A stretch of DNA of 64,000 bases from Kosakonia quasisacchari (GTDB lineage Bacteria > Pseudomonadota > Gammaproteobacteria > Enterobacterales > Enterobacteriaceae): NCBI RefSeq assembly GCF_004331415.1, contig NZ_SJOP01000006.1:174411-238410 (forward strand), given 5' to 3'. Below the pieces are notes generated by a model that had not been told where the DNA came from, searched no databases, and worked only from the letters and a program-made list of their open reading frames with translations. The translations under genes were made by a program, and so were the position numbers. Numbering within the stretch: the stretch's first letter is position 1; the number at the start of each line of letters is the position of its first letter. Below, one piece after another: positions 40,709 to 48,655 of the stretch.

Positions 40709-42073
40709 TCAGACGAGGAAATTGCCAAGAACCAGCAGCGATACCGACACATTGATCGCACCGCCAATACGGGTCGCAATCTGTGCAAACGGCATCAGGC
40801 TCATACGGTTACCGGCAGTCAGGATGGCAACATCCCCTGTACCACCCTGACCGCTCTGGCAGCAGGAAACGATGGCGACATCAATCGGATGCATGCCAAT
40901 CTTTTTACCTACGAAGAAGCCAGTGGCAACCAGCGCGGAAACGGTACTCACGATCACCAGCAGGTTATTGAGAGTGAAAGCGTGAACCAGCTCTTCCCAC
41001 GGCGTAATCGCAACGCCCACGGCGAAGAGAATTGGGTAAGTCACAGAGGTCTGGAAGAATTTGTAGACCACCTGAGAACCTTCCAGCAGGCGCGGAGAAA
41101 CACCGTGCGCCAGCTTAACCAGCACGGCAGCAAACAACATACCGACCGGTGCAGGCAGGCCAATCAGTTTGTGGCCAAGCATCCCGATCATGTACAGCAA
41201 CACTGCCAGCAGTGCGCCCGCCGCAATAGTGGTGACATCAGTTTTACCGGAAAACGCGGGTGCAGCCGGCGCTTGTTCATCACCGTTGCTGCGGTTTGGC
41301 ATCAGTTGGCCTTCGCCGGTCAGATGCGGGAAGCGTTTACCCAACTGGTTCAGGCAGCCGGAAATAATGATTGCAGTCAAACCGCCCAGCATCACCATCG
41401 GTAATACACGACCCAGCGCAACACCTTGATCCATATGCAGCAGCGTGGCGTAACCGATAGAGAGCGGAATTGCACCTTCACCTACACCACCCGCCATGAT
41501 GGGCAGAATGATAAAGAAGAAGATCTGGAACGGCTCCATACCCAGCGCCAGGCCAACGCCCATCCCTACCAGCATGCCCACGATTTCACCGCACAGCATC
41601 GGGAAGAAAATACGCAGGAAGCCCTGAATCAGGGTGGTGCGGTTCATGCTCATGATACTGCCGACAATGATGCAGCAGATGTAGAGATAGAGAATGTTGG
41701 TGGATTTGTAGAACTTGGTGGTGGACTCGACCACCACATCCGGCAGCAAACCGTAATACACCATTGCCGAAGGAATAAAGGTGGCGCAAATCGCCGCTGC
41801 GCCCAGTTTGCCCACGATCGGCAGACGTTTACCGAACTCACCGCAGGCAAAGCCGAAGAACGCCAGCGTTGCTACCATGACGACGATATCGCTCGGCAAC
41901 TTGCCGCCAAGACAATCGATAGCAATTAACGCGCCGGCTAGCAGGAATAATGGCAGTGGAATAATCCCAACTTTCCACGTATCCATAATGTGCCACCACT
42001 TATCCTTAAGTGATGTTTTTTGAATCGCCAGCGATTCAGAGGTAACAGAAAATGAATCGTCAGTTGTGCTCAT
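40709..42073 (-). CDS. 2-hydroxycarboxylate family citrate carrier (CitS/CitW type)
   Basis: 454 aa with about eleven hydrophobic segments. The two family GGxG reentrant-loop motifs are present: IMAGGVGEGAIPLS (about residues 190-203) and SGQGGTGDVAILTA (about residues 406-419), the latter followed by the Arg region RIGGAIN. The family imports citrate with Na+ or H+, or exchanges it for acetate (CitW). Which mode applies cannot be read. First gene of the cit operon, with an AAGGGG site; it is divergent from citA across a 335-bp AT-rich region. Confidence 0.9.
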   Translation of the reverse strand: MSTTDDSFSVTSESLAIQKTSLKDKWWHIMDTWKVGIIPLPLFLLAGALIAIDCLGGKLPSDIVVMVATLAFFGFACGEFGKRLPIVGKLGAAAICATFIPSAMVYYGLLPDVVVESTTKFYKSTNILYLYICCIIVGSIMSMNRTTLIQGFLRIFFPMLCGEIVGMLVGMGVGLALGMEPFQIFFFIILPIMAGGVGEGAIPLSIGYATLLHMDQGVALGRVLPMVMLGGLTAIIISGCLNQLGKRFPHLTGEGQLMPNRSNGDEQAPAAPAFSGKTDVTTIAAGALLAVLLYMIGMLGHKLIGLPAPVGMLFAAVLVKLAHGVSPRLLEGSQVVYKFFQTSVTYPILFAVGVAITPWEELVHAFTLNNLLVIVSTVSALVATGFFVGKKIGMHPIDVAIVSCCQSGQGGTGDVAILTAGNRMSLMPFAQIATRIGGAINVSVSLLVLGNFLV

Positions 42074-42408
42074 AATTAAGCCCCTTGGTTATTTTGTGAC
42101 TGTAGAGTAAAGGGCTAAACGCGTACTTTATGTGAGGGATAGCATATTAAAACGGGAGTTTTAATGGCGCCTATGGTTTTTATGGTTTCTTTTATTTTGT
42201 GTGATTTACGCCTTAATTATTGCCGTGGTTTTTATGGTTTTTTTAAATAGAAATACAAGTTAATAACATTTCCAAAAAAGAATATTTAACAGATCGTTTT
42301 TCCGCGTCAGCGCTGGCTGTGCAAGGGATCACAAGTTTCCAGTAAACTGCGTACGCGTTCGCAAAAAGATGCTACATTGGCGCTTTGCTGGCTGCCGTGC
42401 GTACCGTC
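42074..42408. promoter_or_regulatory. Divergent cit operon / citAB control region
   Basis: 335 bp, markedly AT-rich against its neighbours. It holds two near-identical motifs, TATGGTTTTTATGGTTT (42172-42188) and GTGGTTTTTATGGTTT (42225-42240), 52 bp apart or about five helical turns. It also holds a perfect 8-bp inverted repeat ATTAAAAC-GGGA-GTTTTAAT (42146-42165). CitB/DpiA response regulators bind AT-rich DNA between such divergent genes, so these are candidate sites. Confidence 0.55.
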
Positions 42409-44046
42409 ATGAAAGTATCCTTTCAAATCAAACTTTTTATTTCGCTGGTGCTTTTCTTCTCCGGCTTGTTCGTGCTGCTTGGCATTTATTATTACAAGGA
42501 TGTTGGTCGCCAGCTATATCAGGAAATGAGCGCGCGGGCAAAAATACAGGCCGAGGAAATAGCGATTATTCCGAATTTACGCCAATCGGTTGCCGAGAAA
42601 GATATTCGAGCCATCACGCAATTTATGCATAAAGTAGTAGCGCATAGCGATGCAAGCTTTATTGTTATTGGCGATGACAAAGGCATGCATTTATTTCATT
42701 CAGTCCATTCTAATGTGGTCGGAAAAACACTAGTGGGTGACGATAATACCGAGGTGTTGCGCGGAAAAAGCATCACCACTATCCGCAAAGGCGGGTTGGG
42801 TATTTCGTTACGCAGTAAAGCGCCGATTTTTGATGATGCCGGGCGCGTCATCGGGATTGTGTCGGTGGGGTATTTGACCAGTTATCTCGATACCATCACG
42901 CTCGGTAAAGTGATTAATATTTTTATTGCCGCTGTATTGCTGCTGGCGGCGCTGTTTATCTTTTCCTGGTTCTTTACCCGCAGCATTAAAAAACAGATCT
43001 TCTCCCTTGAGCCGAGGGAAATTGGCCTGCTGGTGCGCCAACAGAAGGCGATGATGGAGTCGATCTACGAGGGGGTGATCGCTATCGACAGCGATCTGCG
43101 CATCGAAGTGATCAATCAGGCAGCCCGCAAATTACTGGGGTTAAGCCAGCCTACTCGCGCACTGCGAGGGCAAAATATAAGTGAGGTTATCTCCCCGGTG
43201 CCATTTTTCGTACGCTCGGTCATGCTGGAAAATGACACACATGACGAGATTTGCCGCTTCAACCAGCTGACAGTCATCGCCAGCCGGGTGCGCATCATGC
43301 TGGAAGATAAATTGCAGGGTTGGGTGATCACCTTTCGCGATCGCAACGAGATAGATACGCTGAGTGCGCAACTAAGCCAGGTGAAACGCTATGTTGATAA
43401 CCTGCGCGTTATGCGCCACGAGCAACTGAACCGAATGACCACGCTCTCTGGGCTGCTGCATATGGAGCGCTACGATGAAGCCGTGCGTTACATTCAGGCA
43501 CAGTCAGAGCATGCACAGGAGCTGCTGGACTTTATCTCTTCGCGATTTAGCTCGCCGACGCTGTGCGGCTTGCTGCTGGGTAAAGCGGCGCGCGCCCGTG
43601 AAAAAGGTGTAGAACTGGCCTTTGATCCCCTGTGTCAGATGGACAGACCATGCCGGTTATTGGGTGAAGCGGAAATCATCTCGATCATCGGCAACCTGCT
43701 GGATAACGCCATTGAAGCGACCCAGCGTGCCGCGTTGCCGCATGAACCAGTGGAAGTGTTGATTTTGCTGAACGAACGGGAATTGATTATTGAAGTGGCG
43801 GATCGCGGTATCGGTATTGACCCGTCGATTCGCGATCACATTTTTGAACGCGGGATGACCACCAAGCGCAGTGGCGATCACGGTATCGGTCTGTACCTGA
43901 TAGCCAGCTATGTTACGCAAGTGGGCGGATCGATTGAGGTCTCCGCTAACGAGCCTCGCGGCACGATTTTCTCTTTGTTTATTCCTGAAACGGGCAACGT
44001 ACTGCGTCCCGTGCCGACCCTGGAAGATCAGAATTATGCAACATGA
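42409..44046 (+). CDS. citA: CitA/DpiB-type sensor histidine kinase
   Basis: 545 aa. Two membrane helices (about residues 8-29 and 166-189) flank a periplasmic PDC sensor domain. A cytoplasmic PAS domain (about 206-315), His337 in RHEQLNRMTTLSG, and ATPase boxes GNLLDNAIEA, DRGIGI and HGIGLYL follow. In the sensor domain Arg135 and Lys137 (SLRSK) of the citrate pocket are kept, but the Arg-x-x-His motif of Klebsiella CitA (Arg66, His69) reads His94-Leu-Phe-His97. ATG 42409 is preferred over a TTG eight codons upstream; neither has a clear ribosome site. It overlaps citB by 11 bp. Confidence 0.86.
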   Translation: MKVSFQIKLFISLVLFFSGLFVLLGIYYYKDVGRQLYQEMSARAKIQAEEIAIIPNLRQSVAEKDIRAITQFMHKVVAHSDASFIVIGDDKGMHLFHSVHSNVVGKTLVGDDNTEVLRGKSITTIRKGGLGISLRSKAPIFDDAGRVIGIVSVGYLTSYLDTITLGKVINIFIAAVLLLAALFIFSWFFTRSIKKQIFSLEPREIGLLVRQQKAMMESIYEGVIAIDSDLRIEVINQAARKLLGLSQPTRALRGQNISEVISPVPFFVRSVMLENDTHDEICRFNQLTVIASRVRIMLEDKLQGWVITFRDRNEIDTLSAQLSQVKRYVDNLRVMRHEQLNRMTTLSGLLHMERYDEAVRYIQAQSEHAQELLDFISSRFSSPTLCGLLLGKAARAREKGVELAFDPLCQMDRPCRLLGEAEIISIIGNLLDNAIEATQRAALPHEPVEVLILLNERELIIEVADRGIGIDPSIRDHIFERGMTTKRSGDHGIGLYLIASYVTQVGGSIEVSANEPRGTIFSLFIPETGNVLRPVPTLEDQNYAT

Positions 44047-44728
44047 ACTGATAGACGTGCTGATAGTAGAAGATGAAAACACGCTTGCGCAGCTTAATGC
44101 GGAACTGGTCAGCAGACACCCACGCCTGCGCCTGGTTGGTATTGCCTCGTCACTTGCCGAAGCGCGCGAATTATTGAGCAACACGCAGCCGCAACTAGTT
44201 TTGCTGGATAACTACTTACCGGATGGTAAAGGCATTACCCTTATCAACGATCCGCAGATTATTCAGGCAAACTGCTCGGTAATTTTTATTACCGCCGCCA
44301 GCGATATGGACACCTGTAGCCAGGCGATCCGCAATGGCGCGTTCGATTATATTCTCAAACCCGTGTCGTGGAAGCGGCTGAGCCAGTCGCTGGAGCGCTT
44401 TGTGCAATTCGCCGAGCAGCAGCGGGTGTGGAAAATTGTCGACCAGCAGAATGTGGACTCGCTTTACCAGTTACAGGCAAAGAATTTCCGCCAGGATAAC
44501 GGCAGTAAAGGTATTGAAGAGAGTACACTGGCGCTGATTCAGAAGCTGTTTGCCGACGAGATCGCGCGCTGTTTCTCCGTCGATGAAGTGGTGAACGAAA
44601 CGGGGCTAAGTAAAACCACTACCAGACGCTATCTTGAACACTGTGTGGAAGCCGGTTTTTTGGCGGTGGAGATGCAGTACGGGAAAATTGGTCACCCGAG
44701 GCGTATGTACCGCCGCGTTGCCGCATGA
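44036..44728 (+). CDS. citB: CitB/DpiA-type response regulator
   Basis: 230 aa. The receiver domain has the acidic pair in VLIVEDENTL and the phospho-acceptor Asp58 in LVLLDNYLPDGKG. The C-terminal winged-helix domain has the HTH VVNETGLSKTTTRRYLEHC near residues 184-202. It belongs to the CitB/DcuR family and should activate the divergent cit operon when CitA senses ligand under anaerobiosis. Translation is coupled to citA through an 11-bp overlap. Confidence 0.9.
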   Translation: MQHELIDVLIVEDENTLAQLNAELVSRHPRLRLVGIASSLAEARELLSNTQPQLVLLDNYLPDGKGITLINDPQIIQANCSVIFITAASDMDTCSQAIRNGAFDYILKPVSWKRLSQSLERFVQFAEQQRVWKIVDQQNVDSLYQLQAKNFRQDNGSKGIEESTLALIQKLFADEIARCFSVDEVVNETGLSKTTTRRYLEHCVEAGFLAVEMQYGKIGHPRRMYRRVAA

Positions 44729-44733
44729 GACTA

Positions 44734-44758
44734 CCCCTCATCGCGTCTGGATGAGGGG
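44734..44758. terminator. Hairpin between convergent citB and speC
   Basis: Perfect 9-bp stem CCCCTCATC / GATGAGGGG in a 38-bp gap between convergent genes. The six-A run (44761-44766) is on the wrong side for plus-strand termination, so it is not a textbook intrinsic terminator. Confidence 0.5.
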
Positions 44759-44766
44759 CCAAAAAA

Positions 44767-46902
44767 CTACTTCAGTACATAACCGAACAGGCGCTTGATG
44801 CCGTCGGTATCGGTCTCGGAATAAACCCCCTGCAGTTCCGGTGAAAAGCCTGGCAGCAGATTGACCCCCTCCTCCAGCGCGAGGAAATAGCGCTGCACCG
44901 CACCGCCCCACACTTCTCCCGGCACCACGCAGAGCACGCCCGGTGGATAGGGCAGCGCGCCTTCGGCAGCGATGCGCCCTTCCACCTTACTGATACGCAC
45001 CAACTCAACATTGCCGCGAATAAACTCGCTATTGGCATCCTGCGGGTTCATTACTACCGCTGGCAGGCTGGCTTTGCGGAACATCGCCTTTTGCAGATCT
45101 TTTACGTCAAAACTCACGTACAGATCGTGCATCTCCTGGCATAGCTCACGCAGTGTGTAGTCGCGATAACGCACCGGATACTTGTTAAAGATGGTGGGCA
45201 GCACGTCGGCCAGCGGCGTGTCATCTTCAATATGTTGTTCGAACTGGGCAAGCATCGCCACTAGCTGCGCCATCTTCTCGGCGCTTTCAGCCGGCGTCAG
45301 CAGGAACAGGATCGAGTTGAGATCGCACTTCTCTGGCACAATGCCATTTTCACGCAGGTAGTGCGCCAGAATAGTGGCCGGAATGCCAAACTCAGTATAT
45401 TCCCCGGTTTCCACGTCGATGCCCGGCGTAGTCAGCAGCAGCTTGCAGGGATCAACAAAATATTGCTCGTGCGCATAACCTTCAAAACCGTGCCATTTAT
45501 CGCCCGGCTCAAAACTGAAGAAGCGCCGCTCGCGGGCGATCACTTCTGTCGGGTGATCCTGCCACGGTCGCCCGGCGATTTCCGGCGGCACAAAAGGTTT
45601 GATCATCTTACAGTTAGCGATGATCGCTTTGCGCGCTTCAATGCCCAGCGCCACGCATTCTGCCCACAGACGACGCCCGCTCTCGCCCTGATGGATCTTG
45701 GCGTTAACGTCCAGCGCGGCAAACAACGGGTAAAATGGGCTGGTTGACGCATGCAGCATAAAGGCATTGTTCAGCCGTTTATGCGGACAAAAACGCGCCT
45801 GCCCGCGCAGATGGTTATCTTTTTTGTGGATCTGCGAGGTTTGTGAAAACCCGGCTTGCTGTTTATGCACCGACTGGGTGACAAAAATGCCCGGATCGTT
45901 CTCGTTCAGCTCCAGCAGCAGCGGCGAGCAGTCCGCCATCATCGGGATAAATTGCTCGTATCCTACCCAGGCCGAATCAAACAGAATGTAGTCGCACAGG
46001 CTGCCGATCTTGTCGATCACCTGCCGTGCGTTGTAGATCGTGCCATCGTAAGTACCAAGCTGGATCACCGCCAGGCGGAACGGACGCGGCTGATCTGCCT
46101 TTTCCGGCGCGACTTCGCGGATCAGTTCACGCAGGTAAGTTTCATCAAAGCAGTGATCGTCAATGCCACCAATAAAACCAAACGGGTTACGCGCCGCTTC
46201 CAGGTAGACCGGCGTTGCACCGGCCTGGATCAAGGCGCCATGATGGTTGGATTTGTGATTATTACGATCGAACAGCACCAGATCGCCCCGCGTTAACAGC
46301 GCGTTGGTCACCACCTTGTTGGCGGCAGAGGTGCCATTCAAAACAAAATAGGTTTTATCGGCGTTGAACACCTTCGCGGCAAACTTCTGCGCATGTTTGG
46401 CCGAACCTTCGTGGATCAGCAAATCGCCAAGCTTGACGTCGGCGTTGCACATATCGGCGCGAAAAACGTTCTCGCCGAAGAATTCGTAAAACTGGCGGCC
46501 CGCCGGGTGCTTTTTAAAGAACTCACCGTGCTGATGGCCGGGGCAGGCAAACGTGCTGTTGTCCATTTCGACGTACTGGCGCAGCGTATCGAAAAATGGC
46601 GGCAGCAGATTATCTTCATAGTCACAGGCAGCGGTTTCCAGCTCCAGCCAATCCTGATCTTTACCGCCGATCACCGCTGTCACACCTTGCGGCGTGGTCT
46701 CCGGCTCTTGAGTGAATAAAAAAACCGGCAGGTTAAACCCCGTCCGTTTGAGCAACGCAAGAATGCCGCTGCGACTCTCCGCTAATGTCATGACGACTGC
46801 CGCAACATCCGTAAAATCGGTACTCTCCAGCGTCACCACTTCGCGGTGGGTGGAAAGCGCAGATATCAGCTCGCGGCTGACGGCAATTTTCATTGATTTC
46901 AT
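44767..46902 (-). CDS. speC: Constitutive (biosynthetic) ornithine decarboxylase
   Basis: 711 aa, the same length as E. coli SpeC. A PLP fold-I enzyme converting ornithine to putrescine. An N-terminal wing domain is followed by CPGHQHGEFFKKHPAG, the Asp/His pair in LFDSAWVGYEQF, and the PLP lysine in VTQSVHKQQAGFSQTS. The start at 46900-46902 (MKSMKIA) gives the family length. With speB absent from its usual place, this may be the main putrescine source. Confidence 0.96.
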   Translation of the reverse strand: MKSMKIAVSRELISALSTHREVVTLESTDFTDVAAVVMTLAESRSGILALLKRTGFNLPVFLFTQEPETTPQGVTAVIGGKDQDWLELETAACDYEDNLLPPFFDTLRQYVEMDNSTFACPGHQHGEFFKKHPAGRQFYEFFGENVFRADMCNADVKLGDLLIHEGSAKHAQKFAAKVFNADKTYFVLNGTSAANKVVTNALLTRGDLVLFDRNNHKSNHHGALIQAGATPVYLEAARNPFGFIGGIDDHCFDETYLRELIREVAPEKADQPRPFRLAVIQLGTYDGTIYNARQVIDKIGSLCDYILFDSAWVGYEQFIPMMADCSPLLLELNENDPGIFVTQSVHKQQAGFSQTSQIHKKDNHLRGQARFCPHKRLNNAFMLHASTSPFYPLFAALDVNAKIHQGESGRRLWAECVALGIEARKAIIANCKMIKPFVPPEIAGRPWQDHPTEVIARERRFFSFEPGDKWHGFEGYAHEQYFVDPCKLLLTTPGIDVETGEYTEFGIPATILAHYLRENGIVPEKCDLNSILFLLTPAESAEKMAQLVAMLAQFEQHIEDDTPLADVLPTIFNKYPVRYRDYTLRELCQEMHDLYVSFDVKDLQKAMFRKASLPAVVMNPQDANSEFIRGNVELVRISKVEGRIAAEGALPYPPGVLCVVPGEVWGGAVQRYFLALEEGVNLLPGFSPELQGVYSETDTDGIKRLFGYVLK

Positions 46903-47301
46903 AAGCACGAATACCCGTTTCAGGGGAGTAAAAGACCCCGGACAAAGCAGTTGCCTCGCCCAACGAACGTGTCTGACTGGAACCAGCTCCGACCGCCAGA
47001 CATCAGTAAAAGCAGACAGCTTCTGATCTTACTGTTGTCCTACAGTGAGCGTGCGTTACCCTCACCGCATGGTGAGAAAAGTATGGGGTAAAATGACACG
47101 GGCACCCGACTGTATGCAGGTGCAAAGCGCATGATAAACAGCGGCGATGTACGTCATCAGACAGCTCCCGTTAGGTGGAATAAAATTCGCGCAATCATGT
47201 CACCTTTCCCAAAGAGGCGCAACCAGGCCGGGCGTGGTTGCGCATAAAAATGCTATTCTACACGGCATATTATTCAGTTATATGAAACACAGGAGTGACT
47301 C
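46903..47301. other. speC–yqgA divergent intergenic region
   Basis: 399 bp without a convincing gene. Two short palindromes stand out: ACTGT-TGTCCT-ACAGT (47031-47046) and CTCACC-GCAT-GGTGAG (47061-47076), both on the speC promoter side. E. coli speC is repressed by cAMP-CRP, but no good CRP site was found here. Confidence 0.5.
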
Positions 47302-48018
47302 GTGCTTACAGGTCCTTTTATTAACGCCGCCGCGGTACTGATTGGCGGTACCCTTGGCGCGTTGCTCAGCCACCGCCTGCCCGAGCGCATCCGTTCCTCA
47401 ATGCCTTCGATTTTCGGTCTTGCGTCGCTGGGTCTCGGTATTTTGCTGGTGATCAAATGCGTGAATTTGCCCGTAATGGTGCTCGCCACGCTGGTCGGTA
47501 CGTTAATTGGCGAGCTCTGTTATGTTGAGCGCGGCATCAGCGGTGGCGTCAACGCGCTACGAAACCTGCTGCAAAAACGCAAAGACGGTGATGCCAACAG
47601 CGCTCACGAGTCGTTTATTCAGAGCCTGGTGGCAATCATTATTCTGTTCTGCGCCAGCGGTACCGGGATTTTTGGCGCCATGCGTGAAGGGATGACCGGC
47701 GATCCGAGTATTCTTATCGCCAAAGCTTTTCTCGATTTCTTTACCGCCGTGATCTTCGCCACTTCACTCGGTTTTGCTGTCGCGATGATCTCCGTGCCGA
47801 TGCTGATTATCCAGCTTACCCTCGCCACCTGCGCAACGCTGATCCTGCCGCTGACCACGCCCGCAATGATGGGTGATTTCACCGCCGTTGGCGGCATCTT
47901 GCTACTGGCGACCGGGTTGCGCATCTGCGGCATTAAGATGTTTGCCGTGGCGAATATGCTACCCGCACTGGTGATTGCGATGCCGATTTCTGCCCTGTGG
48001 ACAGCATTTTTTGCCTGA
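47302..48018 (+). CDS. yqgA: YqgA, DUF554 integral membrane protein
   Basis: 238 aa, compared with 235 in E. coli YqgA, with six or seven hydrophobic segments. The N terminus GPFINAAAVLIGGTLGALLS and the block ATGLRICGIKMFAVANMLPAL are family marks. The function is unknown; transport is plausible. The start is GTG at 47302, supported by AGGAG six bases upstream. Last core gene before tRNA-Phe. Confidence 0.92.
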   Translation: MLTGPFINAAAVLIGGTLGALLSHRLPERIRSSMPSIFGLASLGLGILLVIKCVNLPVMVLATLVGTLIGELCYVERGISGGVNALRNLLQKRKDGDANSAHESFIQSLVAIIILFCASGTGIFGAMREGMTGDPSILIAKAFLDFFTAVIFATSLGFAVAMISVPMLIIQLTLATCATLILPLTTPAMMGDFTAVGGILLLATGLRICGIKMFAVANMLPALVIAMPISALWTAFFA

Positions 48019-48084
48019 GCGAACGTGCATTATGTGCAAAGTGGTGATAGATTGTGCAGTCCGCAACGAATTGAAGAAATTTCG

Positions 48085-48113
48085 TTGACGGAGCGCAGCG
48101 AATCAGGTTTAAT
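48085..48113 (+). promoter_or_regulatory. tRNA-Phe promoter
   Basis: TTGACG (48085-48090), 17-bp spacer, TTTAAT (48108-48113), then a GC-rich discriminator GCGGCCCG before the tRNA 5' end. This is typical of a stringently controlled stable-RNA promoter. Confidence 0.85.
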
Positions 48114-48123
48114 GCGGCCCGTT

Positions 48124-48199
48124 GCCCGGATAGCTCAGTCGGTAGAGCAGGGGATTGAAAATCCCCGTGTCCTTGGTTCGATTCCGAGTCCGGGCACCA
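48124..48199 (+). tRNA. pheV: tRNA-Phe (anticodon GAA)
   Basis: 76 nt with encoded CCA. It folds as a full cloverleaf with acceptor stem GCCCGGA/TCCGGGC and anticodon GAA at 48157-48159 in a GGGGATTGAAAATCCCC arm. The sequence matches E. coli pheV/pheU. This tRNA is a common island integration site; here the T6SS locus lies directly downstream. Confidence 0.98.
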
Positions 48200-48210
48200 C
48201 TTATTCAGAG

Positions 48211-48235
48211 AACCCAGCCTATGGCTGGGTTTTTG
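48211..48235 (+). terminator. tRNA-Phe rho-independent terminator
   Basis: ACCCAGCC-TAT-GGCTGGGT followed by TTTTTGCTTTT, 12 bp after the tRNA. Confidence 0.9.
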
Positions 48236-48655
48236 CTTTTGGGGATGCGGACTCTCCATCGAACTGCGTTCGAATATTCGCCGCAAGCGGCTCCCCCTTC
48301 GGAGCCAGCGCGACAAGCGCGCTGTTCAACTCCTTGCGGGTCTGAGTCAGGCACGACTATTTCTGAAGAACTCGCGCAAAAGGCGGTTTTTTGCTTTAAG
48401 AGATACTCTAAATAGCCCGCCTTAGTTCCATGCGCTTTTTGAGCTCCCGGCCAAATTGACCCTGCCCCAAAATCAGTGCAGTAAGCTCATCTCCAACCAC
48501 GGGCAAGAGATCGTTCTTGCTACACCGTTTCCTGCACGTGACGGTACTTATAACTCTGCCAAATGTGGCGCAATCTTCTGTATGGGGAACCGGCCATAAT
48601 TATCCTCACCAAAAGTTGTTTCTTTACTCGTTCAGAGGGTGCTGTGATTTGCCGA
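48236..48655. other. tRNA-Phe to T6SS junction, no confident gene
   Basis: About 420 bp between the tRNA terminator and the end of the vasL-type gene. On the minus strand from 48600 down to 48408 there is an open stretch of about 60 codons. It reads ...TFGRVISTVTCRKRCSKND and ends ...GRELKKRMELRRAI before a TAG. It has no plausible start and no recognised family, so it may be the decayed end of a mobile-element gene. No second copy of the tRNA 3' end was found here. Confidence 0.4.

Noticed and set aside
46733..46963. Upstream ORF overlapping the speC start as a leader peptide
   Set aside because: It needs a TTG start without a ribosome site and runs far into speC in another frame.
47031..47046. 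CTGT…ACAG pair upstream of speC as an SOS box
   Set aside because: Also a 6-bp spacer; kept only as an unexplained palindrome.
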